Assembly (NCBI GenBank): GCA_006514895.1
Contig: VDMG01000290.1
Span: 1-42,106 of the forward strand
DNA length: 42,106 nt
Source: Beijerinckiaceae bacterium
GTDB taxonomy: Bacteria; Pseudomonadota; Alphaproteobacteria; Rhizobiales; Beijerinckiaceae
Reading direction: 5' to 3'
A program made the position numbers and the translations under genes. Of this stretch, positions 1 through 10,447 are shown piece by piece (within the stretch, counting starts at the first letter, position 1; each line of letters opens with the position of its first letter). The notes under the pieces were generated by a model. The model did not search any database. It worked only from the letters and a program-made list of their open reading frames with translations, and was not told where the DNA came from.

Positions 1-295
1 CCCAGAGGCAAGGCAGAAACTTTCGAAACTCGCCGTCATATTCGCCAGCGCTTCGATCTTGACCGCTCTCGCAGGAATCGCGGTGGATGTGATAAGCCTG
101 TTCATGGCGTTGCTTTCCTCTCGTGGAATCAGCACCCCGAGCCTACAAGCTCAAGGCGAGCAACGCCGCTCCTCCTATTTCAACAATCACCGGGACATGC
201 CCGTCAAGAGGGTTGTTTACCTTAACTGCTCTCGGCCTCCGCGCTCTTGCCCCGGCTTGCGCATGGCGCCCGCGTGGCCCAGATTTGAAAGCCAG

Positions 296-1609
296 ATGAC
301 CGATCTCTTCGCCGCCGCTAATCTCGAAAAAGACGCGCCGCACCCGCTCGCCGACCGGCTGCGGCCGCAAGTGCTCGCCGATGTGGCTGGGCAAGACCAT
401 CTTCTAGGGCCGCAAGGCGCTCTGACGCGGCTCATTGCCTCGGGCACTCTGGGAAGCCTGATTTTCTGGGGGCCGCCGGGGACCGGCAAGACGACGGTCG
501 CACGCCTTCTCGCGCGGGAGACGAAGCTCGCCTTCGTGCAGATCTCGGCGATTTTTTCCGGCGTCGGAGATCTTAAGAAAGTTTTCGAGGAGGCACGCGG
601 CAGGCGTAAGGCGGGTCAGGGAACCTTGCTTTTCGTCGACGAGGTGCATCGTTTCAACCGGGCGCAGCAGGATAGCTTCTTGCCAGTGATGGAAGATGGC
701 ACCATCACTTTGATTGGCGCGACCACCGAGAATCCGAGCTTCGAGCTCAACGCATCACTTTTATCGCGCGCAAGGGTCATGAGCTTCCATACGCTCGACG
801 CGACGGCGCTCGAGAAACTCCTCGTCCGGGCGGAAACCTGCGAGGCGCGGGCTCTGCCGCTCGATCCCGATGCCCGCCTCAGTCTGGTGCGGATGGCGGA
901 TGGCGATGGGCGGGCTGCCTTGAGCCTCGCCGAAGAGGTCTGGCGCGCCGCCAAGCCGGGCGAGCTCTTCGATACGGCCATGCTCGCTTCGATCGTCCAG
1001 CGGCGCGCGCCGGTTTACGATAAGGCGCGGGAGAGCCATTACAATCTGATTAGCGCGCTGCACAAATCGGTGCGTGGTTCGGACCCGGACGCGGCGCTTT
1101 ATTATCTCGCGCGCATGCTCGATGCCGGCGAAGATCCCCTCTTCATCGCACGGCGGGTGGTGCGCATGGCGGTCGAGGATATTGGTCTTGCCGATCCGCA
1201 GGCGCTTGCCGTCGCGCTCGCCGCCAAGGATGCTTACGATTTTCTCGGTTCTCCCGAAGGCGAGCTTGCGATCGCCAATGCGGTGATCTATGCCGCGACG
1301 GCGCCGAAGTCGAACGCGGCCTATGCAGCGTTCGAGGGCGCGACGCGGCTCGCCAAAGACCACGGCTCCTTGATGCCGCCCAAAATTATTCTTAACGCGC
1401 CGACGAAACTCATGAAGAAGGAAGGCTATGGCGCAAATTATGCTTATGATCACGACGAGCCGGAAGGCTTTTCAGGCCAAAATTACTGGCCAGAGGCGCT
1501 GGGGCGCCAGACACTGTATCGGCCTGTGGACCGGGGCTTCGAGCGAGATCTGCGTGTCCGCCTCGAACACTGGATCGAGCTCAGGAAACAAAGGAACGAT
1601 CCGGATTGA
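296..1609 (+). CDS. rarA: Replication-associated recombination protein A (RarA/MgsA AAA+ ATPase)
   Basis: Translation MTDLFAAANLEKDAPHPLADRLRPQVLADVAGQDHLLG..., Walker A GPPGTGKTT, Walker B LLFVDEVHRFN, IGATTENPSFELN. Start trimmed to the internal ATG at 296 because the upstream ORF extension does not look like protein of this family. Confidence 0.93.
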   Translation: MTDLFAAANLEKDAPHPLADRLRPQVLADVAGQDHLLGPQGALTRLIASGTLGSLIFWGPPGTGKTTVARLLARETKLAFVQISAIFSGVGDLKKVFEEARGRRKAGQGTLLFVDEVHRFNRAQQDSFLPVMEDGTITLIGATTENPSFELNASLLSRARVMSFHTLDATALEKLLVRAETCEARALPLDPDARLSLVRMADGDGRAALSLAEEVWRAAKPGELFDTAMLASIVQRRAPVYDKARESHYNLISALHKSVRGSDPDAALYYLARMLDAGEDPLFIARRVVRMAVEDIGLADPQALAVALAAKDAYDFLGSPEGELAIANAVIYAATAPKSNAAYAAFEGATRLAKDHGSLMPPKIILNAPTKLMKKEGYGANYAYDHDEPEGFSGQNYWPEALGRQTLYRPVDRGFERDLRVRLEHWIELRKQRNDPD

Positions 1610-1771
1610 CGTCGTGGATATGGCTTTCCCGCCCGGCGGCACCGCGGATGTTTTTCTAGTTATATTTCACGGGCCAAACGGCAGTCTTAAAAGCAACGGA
1701 TCCACGGGGATGCGCCTTTGCGGCAACCGCCAACAAGATCCGCAAGAAGCCGCGCGCTTGAGGTTCGCCGC

Positions 1772-4700
1772 ATGATCGATCGCAACGACCTGCAATGGTA
1801 TCGCGACGCGATTATCTATCAGCTGCATGTGAAATCCTTTTTCGACGCCAACAACGACGGCATTGGCGATTTCGGCGGCCTGACCCAAAAGCTTGATTAC
1901 ATCAAGGATCTCGGCGCGACCGCGGTTTGGGTCATGCCCTTCTATCCCTCGCCGCTGCGCGACGACGGCTATGACATTTCCTACTACCTCGGAATCAATC
2001 CGGCCTATGGCGGGCTGCGGGATTTCAAACGTTTCCTGCGCGAAGCGCATGAGCGTGGACTGCGGGTCATCACCGAGCTCGTGATCAATCATACATCGGA
2101 CCAGCATCCCTGGTTTAAGCGGGCGCGCGCGGCAAAGCCTGGTTCGGCAGCGCGCAATTTCTATGTTTGGGCGAGCACGGACAAAGGTTATAAAGACGCT
2201 CCGGTCATTTTCCTTGACACCGAAAAATCGAACTGGACCTGGGACGATCAAGCCAAAGCCTTTTATTGGCATCGCTTCTACGCGCATCAGCCCGATTTGA
2301 ATTTCGACAATCCCCGCGTTCTCGAAGCCGTGCTCGACGTCATGGCCTACTGGCTCGATATGGGCGTCGATGGATTGCGACTCGACGCCATCCCCTATCT
2401 CATCGAGCGGGAAGGCACGAATTGCGAAAATCTCCCGGAGTCCCACGCAGTCATCAAGAGGATTAGGGCCGCGGTCGATGCTCGCTACCCAGACCGGATG
2501 CTTCTCGCTGAGGCGAATCTTTGGCCGGAGGAAACGGCGCAATATTTCGGTCAAGGCGATGAATGCCATATGGCGTTTCATTTTCCGCTCATGCCGAGGA
2601 TCTACATGGCGCTGGCGCAGGAGGACCGGCATCCGATCACCGACATCATGCGGCAGACGCCGGAGGTCCCGGATGGCGCGCAATGGGCGATCTTTCTGCG
2701 CAACCATGACGAGATGACGCTTGCCATGGTGACCGGCACGGAGCGTGACTATCTTTGGTCCTTTTACGCCGCCGACCCGCGCGCGCGGATCAATCTTGGT
2801 ATTCGCCGCCGTCTCGCCCCTTTGCTCGAAAACGACCGGCGCAAGATCGAGCTTTTGAATTCGCTCCTGTTTTCCATGCCCGGCACGCCAATCATCTATT
2901 ATGGCGATGAGATCGGCATGGGCGACAATATCTATCTCGGCGACCGGGACGGCGTGCGCACGCCGATGCAATGGTCGCTTGATCGCAACGGCGGCTTCAG
3001 CCGTGCCGATCCGGCCAAGCTCTTCCTGCCCGCGATCCAGGACCCGGTTTATGGTTTCAGCGCCGTCAATGTCGAAGCGCAGCTCGTGAGCCCATCGAGC
3101 CTTTTGACGTGGATGCGGCGGATCATCGCGGTGCGGCGTTCGCATGTGTCATTCGGGCGAGGCTCGCTGCGCTTCCCTCATCCATCGAACCGGAAAGTCT
3201 TGGTCTATCTTCGCGAATTCCAGGGCGAGCGGATTCTCTGCGTCGCCAATGTGTCGCGGGCGCCGCAAGCGGTTGAGCTCGATCTCTCCGAATTCAAGGG
3301 TGCCGTGCCCGTCGAGCTTACTGCCGGCAGTCTCTTCCCGGCGATCGATTCGCGTTCCTATCTTTTGACATTGCCGGCCTATGGTTTCTTCTGGTTCAGG
3401 CTCGAGCCGGCCGAGGAAACCAAGGACCGCCACGACCAGCATGTGACGCCAGGGCTTTTTACGCTGGTTGCCACTGGTAAGCTCGAAACGATCCTTGCCG
3501 GGCGAGAACGCGTCGCCTTCGAGCGCACGGTCGCACCGCGCTTCTTGCCTTCGCGGCGCTGGTTTGGTCATAAAGAGACGCAGGTCGCCGGGATTTCGGT
3601 CAGGGATTTCGCCGTGCTTCGCGATGGCGGGCGGAGCCGCTTTGTTCTTCCGCTCCTCGACGTCAAACTCCCCGATGGCGGGGTCGAGAGTTATTTCGCG
3701 CCTCTTGCCGCGGAACCGGAGCACAAGGATGGACCGCCCCTTGTCCACGCCGCCGCGAGGCTGCGCCGCGGCGCCTTGACCGGCCTGCTTTATGAAGCGG
3801 AGGCCTGCGAAGGCTTCGTCCCGGCGATGGTTGTGGCGCTACGGCGCGGCGAAAGACTGGACACCGGCCAAGGTGGCAGAATCTCTTTCTTGCCAACGTC
3901 TCGTCTCGGGGCCGAGCTCATGATCGAGGCAACCGATGTCCACCGTATTGGCGCCGGACAGCGCAACTCCTCGCTCGTCCTCGCCAACCAGATGATGCTG
4001 AAAATCCGTCACCGGGTACAAATCGGCACTGACCCCGAGGTCGAGACCCTGCACTTTCTGACTGAAGTGGCACATTTTGCCAATGCTCCTCCCTTGCTCG
4101 GCGTTGTCGAATATATTGACCGCGAGGAGAACCACGCCGTTCTCGCGGTCCTGCAAACTTTCATGCGCAACCAAGGCGATGCCTGGACATGGACGCTCGG
4201 AGCATTGAAGCGCATCATCGAGGCTGCCGCCTTGACGCCGGGGCAAGACGACCGCGCCGGTCATGAGGAATTCGCAATCTATGTGCCGCACATGCGGCGG
4301 CTTGGCTTGCGCACGGCGGAAATGCATAAGGCGCTGTCGGCGCCAACCTCCGATCCAGCGTTCAAGGCCGAAACGCTGACATTCGACGATGTCTGCGAGG
4401 CAGCGGACACGGCAAGAATTATGGCCGAGCACGCCTTCACACGCCTCCGAACGGTCCCCACGAACGCAAGCGCGGACAAGCACGCCCAGGCCGAACGCCT
4501 TCTGGCCCGGCAGGAAGAGTGCTTTGCTCTGATTGATAAGCTTGTTCAAAAGCCGAATGGCGCCATCAAGATCCGCATTCACGGCGATTATTCTCTTGGC
4601 CGCCTCCTGGTCATGAAGGACGATGTGATGATCGTTGATTTTGGGGAAGGTCCTTCCATATCCCCCAGTCAGAGGCGCGCCAAGACGTCGCCGCTGCGCG

Positions 4701-5035
4701 ATGTCGCGGTCATGCTGCGCTCCCTTGCTCGTGCAGTCGCCGCTGCCAAAAGTGATCTCACAAGGTTCGTCCCCGACGCGCCGCTCGTGGCCGCAAGACT
4801 CCACGAAGAACTTGTCCTATTTTCTCAAATCTTCATCCAAGCTTATATGGAGGCCGCGAGTGGCAGCCCGATCTGGATCGAAGATGAAACCACGCGGAGA
4901 CACCTTCTCGTCCTCTATTTGCTGGCTGAATTGCTCCATGAAATCGAAACCGGGGCGGAAAGCCACCCGGAATGGACAGATACGGCCATTGATGGCGTCA
5001 ACACGATCCTCGATCGCATGGCCGAGAGAGCATGA
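1772..5035 (+). CDS. treS: Trehalose synthase (maltose alpha-D-glucosyltransferase) fused to a C-terminal maltokinase-like domain
   Basis: N-terminal GH13 motifs (WYRDAIIYQLHVKSFFDANNDGIGDFGGL, GVDGLRLDAIPYL, FLRNHDEMTL) and C-terminal maltokinase-like region (HGDYSLGRLLVMKDDVMIVDFGEGP). Start moved to MIDRND at 1772. Confidence 0.92.
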   Translation: MIDRNDLQWYRDAIIYQLHVKSFFDANNDGIGDFGGLTQKLDYIKDLGATAVWVMPFYPSPLRDDGYDISYYLGINPAYGGLRDFKRFLREAHERGLRVITELVINHTSDQHPWFKRARAAKPGSAARNFYVWASTDKGYKDAPVIFLDTEKSNWTWDDQAKAFYWHRFYAHQPDLNFDNPRVLEAVLDVMAYWLDMGVDGLRLDAIPYLIEREGTNCENLPESHAVIKRIRAAVDARYPDRMLLAEANLWPEETAQYFGQGDECHMAFHFPLMPRIYMALAQEDRHPITDIMRQTPEVPDGAQWAIFLRNHDEMTLAMVTGTERDYLWSFYAADPRARINLGIRRRLAPLLENDRRKIELLNSLLFSMPGTPIIYYGDEIGMGDNIYLGDRDGVRTPMQWSLDRNGGFSRADPAKLFLPAIQDPVYGFSAVNVEAQLVSPSSLLTWMRRIIAVRRSHVSFGRGSLRFPHPSNRKVLVYLREFQGERILCVANVSRAPQAVELDLSEFKGAVPVELTAGSLFPAIDSRSYLLTLPAYGFFWFRLEPAEETKDRHDQHVTPGLFTLVATGKLETILAGRERVAFERTVAPRFLPSRRWFGHKETQVAGISVRDFAVLRDGGRSRFVLPLLDVKLPDGGVESYFAPLAAEPEHKDGPPLVHAAARLRRGALTGLLYEAEACEGFVPAMVVALRRGERLDTGQGGRISFLPTSRLGAELMIEATDVHRIGAGQRNSSLVLANQMMLKIRHRVQIGTDPEVETLHFLTEVAHFANAPPLLGVVEYIDREENHAVLAVLQTFMRNQGDAWTWTLGALKRIIEAAALTPGQDDRAGHEEFAIYVPHMRRLGLRTAEMHKALSAPTSDPAFKAETLTFDDVCEAADTARIMAEHAFTRLRTVPTNASADKHAQAERLLARQEECFALIDKLVQKPNGAIKIRIHGDYSLGRLLVMKDDVMIVDFGEGPSISPSQRRAKTSPLRDVAVMLRSLARAVAAAKSDLTRFVPDAPLVAARLHEELVLFSQIFIQAYMEAASGSPIWIEDETTRRHLLVLYLLAELLHEIETGAESHPEWTDTAIDGVNTILDRMAERA

Positions 5036-5421
5036 ACGGTTCCAATGCGCCGCGAAAGGACATCTCACGATCGCGAAACGATGGCGCTAATGGTCGCGAT
5101 CTAGAAGGCGGAAATCTTTCAATCGCGAAGCGCGAGGCCAGGTGACGCCCGTCGGTTGCCGCTTCTCTCGAAGCCAAAAAAGACGCGCACGCGCAAACGC
5201 GGATATCGAGCATTGACGGGCCGGAAGCTTCGTGATTATTAGCGCCATCCTCACGCGCGATCCGATGCGGAAAATGGGTCGTGCTGTGATCCCTTTGTCA
5301 TTGCGTGATATTTATCGCGACCCCGGTCTCGGTTTCGAAATCATGCTCGAACGGCCATGCTTGGCCAGATTTACCGTCGTGGGGTCAATTTTCACGTTGG
5401 CTCACGCCTAGGATTTTTTTG

Positions 5422-5688
5422 ATGGCGAACACACTTTCGGCCAAGAAGGCCGCCCGTAAAATCGAGCGCCGCGCCGCGGTTAACCGCTCACGGCGCAGCC
5501 AAATGCGCACTTATGTCCGCAAGGTTGAAGAGGCTATTGCCGCAGGAGACCATGGTGCGGCGGCTGCCGCTTTTCGTGTCGCCGAGCCATTGGTCATGCG
5601 CGCGGCGCAAAAGGGAATCGTGCATCCCAACACGGCCGCGCGAAAGGTCTCGAGGTTAAGCAGGCGGATTAATGCGTTAAGCAAATGA
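5422..5688 (+). CDS. rpsT: 30S ribosomal protein S20
   Basis: [37 protein letters not shown]... is a recognisable bS20 sequence; start at ATG 5422. Confidence 0.95.
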   Translation: MANTLSAKKAARKIERRAAVNRSRRSQMRTYVRKVEEAIAAGDHGAAAAAFRVAEPLVMRAAQKGIVHPNTAARKVSRLSRRINALSK

Positions 5689-5716
5689 TTGACGTCCGAG
5701 AAGATTTTTATCCTTG

Positions 5717-5742
5717 AGCCCGGTGGATGCCGGGCTTTTTTT
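5717..5742 (+). terminator. Rho-independent terminator after rpsT
   Basis: Stem-loop AGCCCGG-TGGATG-CCGGGCT followed directly by a T-run (gcccggtggatgccgggctttttttt). Confidence 0.8.
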
Positions 5743-6041
5743 GCGGCCAAAAAAGCGAACGCAGTCGTCATTTTGACTCTGTTGGGTACCGCACAACCAA
5801 TTTCCATGCAACTCAATGACTTGTCCTTAAAGCCACGCGACACCTTCGAGCAAAGCCGTTTTTCCCCTCGCGACGGCCCTGCACATTGAAATTTTTTGCA
5901 ACCTTGTCCAGCGGCCAGAAGACTTCAATCCCGCTTTTTTCCACCCCTTTTGCGCGCCCTATGGACTCGCGCGAAATCAGGCGGTTACGCGCGCTACCGG
6001 ATCATGCATATTTGCTCCTGCAAAACTGATATTATCAATCA

Positions 6042-6059
6042 TTCATGAAGCTTCATGAA
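6042..6059. repeat. 18-bp perfect palindrome TTCATGAAGCTTCATGAA in the rpsT-dnaA intergenic region
   Basis: Sequence equals its own reverse complement; it also reads as a tandem 10-mer (TTCATGAAGC x2, 6042-6061). Confidence 0.9.
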
Positions 6060-6066
6060 GCGGCCC

Positions 6067-6081
6067 TTAAGGATTCATTAA
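6067..6081 (+). promoter_or_regulatory. Candidate CtrA box TTAA-N7-TTAA with an embedded GANTC (CcrM) site
   Basis: TTAAGGATTCATTAA: two TTAA half-sites separated by exactly 7 nt; the spacer contains GATTC. Confidence 0.5.
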
Positions 6082-6616
6082 ACCGTGCTTGCGGACCGTC
6101 TCGCCGATGCTAAAGTCTCCTTCCGGTCTGGAACTGGCTAACTCCAGATTTCGAGACGGATCTCCTGTGAGTTCTCCCGTTCGTATGAGTGTTTAGCGTG
6201 TAAAGGCGCGTCGTGATCCTGTATAACAAATTTATATGGGCGGGTTACGTCACGCAATGGTTTAGTATATACGCTGGAAAGACTTTCTACACGATGCCGG
6301 TTATTGGTCTCCAGAGTGTTTCGTTCGGGTCTTCTTTTGATTTGATGTAAACAAGCTCTGTGGTTCTCAATGCGGAGCGAAGGGGGATATACGACCGTGC
6401 TAGCATTCATTGAATATCCGAATGTTCTGTTTCCCCCTGCGCGCGGAAGTGTCGTGGCAGAGCGCATTCAAAGGGCTTATTGGGCTTCAACCCGGCATCG
6501 TCGGCGCATTCGCGGCTAGTTTCGCCCCTTAATCTTTTTTCAGTCATCGTCCATTTCTGGCGCCGGCATTTGCGCGGACGCTGTTGCTTTGCCTTGATTC
6601 CTAAGGAAGAAGACCG

Positions 6617-8125
6617 ATGCCGAATCTGCGCAGACAAATTTCCGAGCCCGGAGCTGCTGCCATGGGCGAAGCCTGGATGCGAATCTGCCGGCGGCTGCGC
6701 CTGGAACTTGGCGAAGACGTTTTCTCATCCTGGTTCGGGTGCCTCGAACTCGATGCGCTCTCCGACGAGGACGCCTGCCTCTCGGTGCCCACGAAATTTT
6801 TGAAGAGCTGGATTCAATCGCACTATACGAACAAGATTCTTCAGGCGCTCGCCAGCGAATTTCCGACGATCAAACGGGTGTCGATCAAAGTTCGTTCCTC
6901 GACGCGGCCAGCAGCTCCCCAGCGTGCCACTGGCGGCCACCTCGCTCCTACTTCTTGCGGCGACCCGGATTCGGTGAGAGGGCGGACCGTCACTTCATTG
7001 GCATCTTCCCCGCTGATGGTGGCATCCGCCGCGACACTGCCGAGAAAAACGGCCTCGATGGAGGGTTACGAGGCGGAAACTCTCACGGGGTCGCCGTTGG
7101 ATCGCCGTTTGATTTTCTCGAATTTTCTCGTCGGTGCATCCAACCAGCTCGCCCATGCCGCGGCGCAGAGGATCGCTTTCGCGGCGCCGGGAGACCCATT
7201 GCTTTTCAATCCGCTTTATCTCCATGCTTCTGTCGGATTGGGTAAGACCCACCTTCTCCAAGCCGTCGCGCATGCTGCCTCCTCGGCAAAGCACAAGGTT
7301 ATCTATCTCACCGCTGAGCGATTCATGTACGGTTTGGTCGCCGCCCTCAAAGCGCAGACGGCGATCGCTTTCAAGGAAAGGTTGCGGGCAATCGATCTCC
7401 TTGTCATCGACGACATCCAATTTCTCCAGGGCAAGTCGATTCAACAAGAGTTCTGTCATACGCTGAATGCGCTGATCGATTCCCGCCGGCAGATCGTGAT
7501 CGCGGCCGACCGGCCGCCAGGCGATCTCGAAAGTCTCGAAGAAAGAGTAAGGTCGCGTTTGGCTGGTGGACTTTGTATTGAAATCGGAGGGCTCGACGAG
7601 GCGCTACGGATCAAGATTCTTGAAGCACGCATCGCCGCTGCGAAACTGGTGCACCAAACTTTCGAGGTTCCGGCTGCGGTCGTCGCCTATGTCGCAAGCG
7701 TCGTTCAGACGAATGGCCGCGATCTTGATGGCGCCATCAACCGGCTGCTCGCGCATGCGTCTTTGAATGGCGCGCCGCTTTCGATGGAAACCGCCGAGCG
7801 CGCCATTCGCGATCTGGTGCGAACTCCAGAGCCGAAAAAGATCAAGATCGAGGACATCCAGAAACTGGTCGCAAGCCATTTCAACGTAAGCCGCGCCGAT
7901 ATCCTGTCCTCGCGGCGAACCGCGACGGTAGTGCGGCCGCGCCAGATCGCCATGTATCTTTCCAAGCTTCTGACCCCACGCTCGCTTCCGGAAATCGGGC
8001 GGCGTTTCGGCGGCCGCGACCACACGACCGTCCTCCATGCGGTGCGAAAGATCACGGGTCTCGTGACCACGGACGGAACATTGTCGGAGGAGGTCGAACT
8101 TTTGAAGCGCATGCTTTTGGAGTGA
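6617..8125 (+). CDS. dnaA: Chromosomal replication initiator protein DnaA
   Basis: [13 protein letters not shown] Walker [31 protein letters not shown]-terminal DnaA signature [15 protein letters not shown]. Alternative start at 6662 (MGEAWMRI). Confidence 0.96.
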   Translation: MPNLRRQISEPGAAAMGEAWMRICRRLRLELGEDVFSSWFGCLELDALSDEDACLSVPTKFLKSWIQSHYTNKILQALASEFPTIKRVSIKVRSSTRPAAPQRATGGHLAPTSCGDPDSVRGRTVTSLASSPLMVASAATLPRKTASMEGYEAETLTGSPLDRRLIFSNFLVGASNQLAHAAAQRIAFAAPGDPLLFNPLYLHASVGLGKTHLLQAVAHAASSAKHKVIYLTAERFMYGLVAALKAQTAIAFKERLRAIDLLVIDDIQFLQGKSIQQEFCHTLNALIDSRRQIVIAADRPPGDLESLEERVRSRLAGGLCIEIGGLDEALRIKILEARIAAAKLVHQTFEVPAAVVAYVASVVQTNGRDLDGAINRLLAHASLNGAPLSMETAERAIRDLVRTPEPKKIKIEDIQKLVASHFNVSRADILSSRRTATVVRPRQIAMYLSKLLTPRSLPEIGRRFGGRDHTTVLHAVRKITGLVTTDGTLSEEVELLKRMLLE

Positions 8126-8173
8126 GTTCGTTTCGAATATTCCCCCGTGCCGCGAGACAAGCTAGGCTCGGCC

Positions 8174-8689
8174 ATGGAGCAAGCGGCGATTCGCATCATC
8201 GGCATCGATCCAGGTCTGCGGACTATGGGATGGGGCGTGATCGAGGCCAATGGCGGACGGATTGCCTATGTCGCGAGTGGCGCCGTCCGCTCGAGCGGTA
8301 GAAAGGCGCTCTCTGAGCGCTTGCGCGAGCTCCACTTGGGACTCGCCGCCATCATAAGAGAACACGAGCCAAAGGAGGCGGCGGTCGAGGAAACCTACGT
8401 CAATCGCGATCCGCAATCGGCCCTAAAGCTCGGTCAGGCGCGCGGGATAGCGCTCGCTGTTCCGGCGCTTGCCGGCCTTCCGGTCGCCGAATATGCGGCC
8501 AATCTCATCAAGAAAACGGTGACCGGCTCCGGCCATGCGGAAAAAGCGCAGATTGCGTTGATGGTGAGAAATCTTCTCCCCGGAAGCGGCGCGCAAGGAG
8601 CGGATGCGGCGGATGCGCTGGCGGCAGCGATCACTCATGCCCGGATCCGTCTTTGGGCGCGCAATCTGGAAACCGCCGCCGGACCTTAG
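8174..8689 (+). CDS. ruvC: Crossover junction endodeoxyribonuclease RuvC
   Basis: IRIIGIDPGLRTMGWGVIE..., AAVEETYVNRDPQSALKLGQARG, HAEKAQIALMV; start at ATG 8174. Confidence 0.95.
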   Translation: MEQAAIRIIGIDPGLRTMGWGVIEANGGRIAYVASGAVRSSGRKALSERLRELHLGLAAIIREHEPKEAAVEETYVNRDPQSALKLGQARGIALAVPALAGLPVAEYAANLIKKTVTGSGHAEKAQIALMVRNLLPGSGAQGADAADALAAAITHARIRLWARNLETAAGP

Positions 8690-8752
8690 CCGGCTGGCGG
8701 CCTACAATTCGCTCTACGAGAGCGTATCGCGAACTTAAAACCTGCGGCCAAA

Positions 8753-9364
8753 ATGATCGGCAAGCTCAAAGGCATCATCGACTCCCTGGCCGAGGATTAT
8801 ATGATCCTCGATGTGCAGGGTGTCGGCTATATCGTGCATTGCTCGGGTCGCACGCTGCAAAAGCTGCCACGGACCGGCGAAGCGGCCACGCTCGCGATCG
8901 AGACGCAAATGCGCGAGGATTCGATAAAATTGTTCGGCTTCATCTCCGAGACGGACCGCCGCTGGTTCCGGCTCCTCCTCACGGTGCAAGGTGTCGGTGC
9001 AAAAGTGGCTCTTGCGATTCAGACCGTTCTCGATGCCGCCGAACTTGCCTCCGCGATTGGCTGCCAGGATAAAGCAGCAATCGCGCGGGCGCCCGGGGTT
9101 GGTCCGAAACTCGCGGCGCGGATCGTCGCCGAATTAAAGGACAAGGCAATCGTTCCCGGCGCGTCCGGCGCGGCAACCGCCCAGCTTGCCGGACTGGATG
9201 GCGGCAAGCCCGCCGCCGCGCAGGACGCACTCTCGGCCTTGGTCAATCTCGGCTATGGGCGGTCGCAAGCCGCCGCGGCCGTCGCGGCTTCGCTCGCGGC
9301 GCTTGGCGAGGACGCGCCCGCCGCCGAGCTGATCCTCCGCGGCCTCAAAGAATTGGCGAGGTAA
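8753..9364 (+). CDS. ruvA: Holliday junction DNA helicase subunit RuvA
   Basis: [31 protein letters not shown]..., HhH motifs [14 protein letters not shown] and [19 protein letters not shown]. Confidence 0.95.
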   Translation: MIGKLKGIIDSLAEDYMILDVQGVGYIVHCSGRTLQKLPRTGEAATLAIETQMREDSIKLFGFISETDRRWFRLLLTVQGVGAKVALAIQTVLDAAELASAIGCQDKAAIARAPGVGPKLAARIVAELKDKAIVPGASGAATAQLAGLDGGKPAAAQDALSALVNLGYGRSQAAAAVAASLAALGEDAPAAELILRGLKELAR

Positions 9365-9388
9365 AGTGGCAACCGGCTTATTCGCGGA

Positions 9389-10447
9389 TCATGCCTTGCC
9401 GTGATGCGCGGCCTCGGCATTGGCGTCGAGGGGCCAGCGTGGTCTTGCCGCAAAGGTCATGTCGTCGACGAGCCCGAGCGAGAGCCGCTCGATACCCGCC
9501 CAAGCGATCATGGCGCCATTATCGGTGCAAAGACTTGCTGGCGGCAGGACAAGCCGCAACCCGGCCTCGCCGCAAAACCGCATCAATGCTCGGCGAATGG
9601 CGCCATTGGCGGCAACCCCGCCAGCGACCACCAAGGCATTGGGATGGCCGACGGTTTCGCGGAAAAGACGCAGGCCCGCGCGGCAGCGGTCGATGATTGT
9701 ATCGACCACCGCGGCTTGGAAAGAGGCGCAGACATCGGCCACATCAGTGGCGCTCAAAGGCCCCGCGCGCTCGACTTCCAGCCGGACGGCGGTTTTTAAA
9801 CCGGAAAAGGAAAAGTCCGGTTTCGGCCGGCCAAGCATCGGGCGCGGCAAATCGAAACGCGCGGCGTTGCCCTCCGTCGCCAAGGCTTCGACCCGAGGTC
9901 CGCCGGGATAGGGAAGGCCTAGCATTTTGCCGATCTTGTCGAAAGCTTCGCCGGCTGCGTCGTCCACGGTCGAACCGAGCCGGAGATAGTCCCCGACCCC
10001 CTTCACCGCGACCAATTGGGTGTGACCGCCGGAGATCAACAGAAGCAAATAGGGAAACGCGAGTTCACCGGTCAGGCGCGCCGTCAGGGCATGTCCTTCG
10101 AGATGGTTTATTGCCAAGAACGGCTTGCGGCTCGCCAAGGCCAAGGCTTTCGCCGTGGTCAGCCCCACGATGACGCCGCCGATGAGACCTGGCCCCGCCG
10201 CCGCGGCGATTCCATCGAGTTCCGCTAGTTCCAGCCCGGAACGGTCAAGCGCGAGCTGCACGAGCCGGTCGATTATTTCGATATGGGCCCGCGCAGCGAT
10301 CTCCGGCACCACCCCGCCGAAAGCCGCGTGCTCGGCGATCTGGCTCATGATCTCGTTCGATAGGATTTCGCCGGAGCCGCCTGGCTGCAATTGGACGACG
10401 GCGGCGGCGGTTTCGTCGCAAGTGGTTTCAATACCGAGAACGCGCAT
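9389..10447 (-). CDS. tsaD: tRNA N6-adenosine threonylcarbamoyltransferase TsaD
   Basis: [59 protein letters not shown]; start complement of CAT at 10445-10447. Confidence 0.95.
   Translation of the reverse strand: MRVLGIETTCDETAAAVVQLQPGGSGEILSNEIMSQIAEHAAFGGVVPEIAARAHIEIIDRLVQLALDRSGLELAELDGIAAAAGPGLIGGVIVGLTTAKALALASRKPFLAINHLEGHALTARLTGELAFPYLLLLISGGHTQLVAVKGVGDYLRLGSTVDDAAGEAFDKIGKMLGLPYPGGPRVEALATEGNAARFDLPRPMLGRPKPDFSFSGLKTAVRLEVERAGPLSATDVADVCASFQAAVVDTIIDRCRAGLRLFRETVGHPNALVVAGGVAANGAIRRALMRFCGEAGLRLVLPPASLCTDNGAMIAWAGIERLSLGLVDDMTFAARPRWPLDANAEAAHHGKA

Noticed and set aside
1667-3145. 492-aa minus-strand ORF
   Set aside because: Fully antisense to treS, Arg/His/Ile-rich composition with no recognisable motifs; typical of antisense open frames in GC-rich DNA.
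5743-6616. Possible oriC with DnaA boxes
   Set aside because: No clear cluster of TTATNCACA-like sites by eye; kept only as a long unexplained leader.
9391-10228. Overlapping plus-strand ORFs of 101-163 aa
   Set aside because: All antisense to tsaD and lacking recognisable domains.
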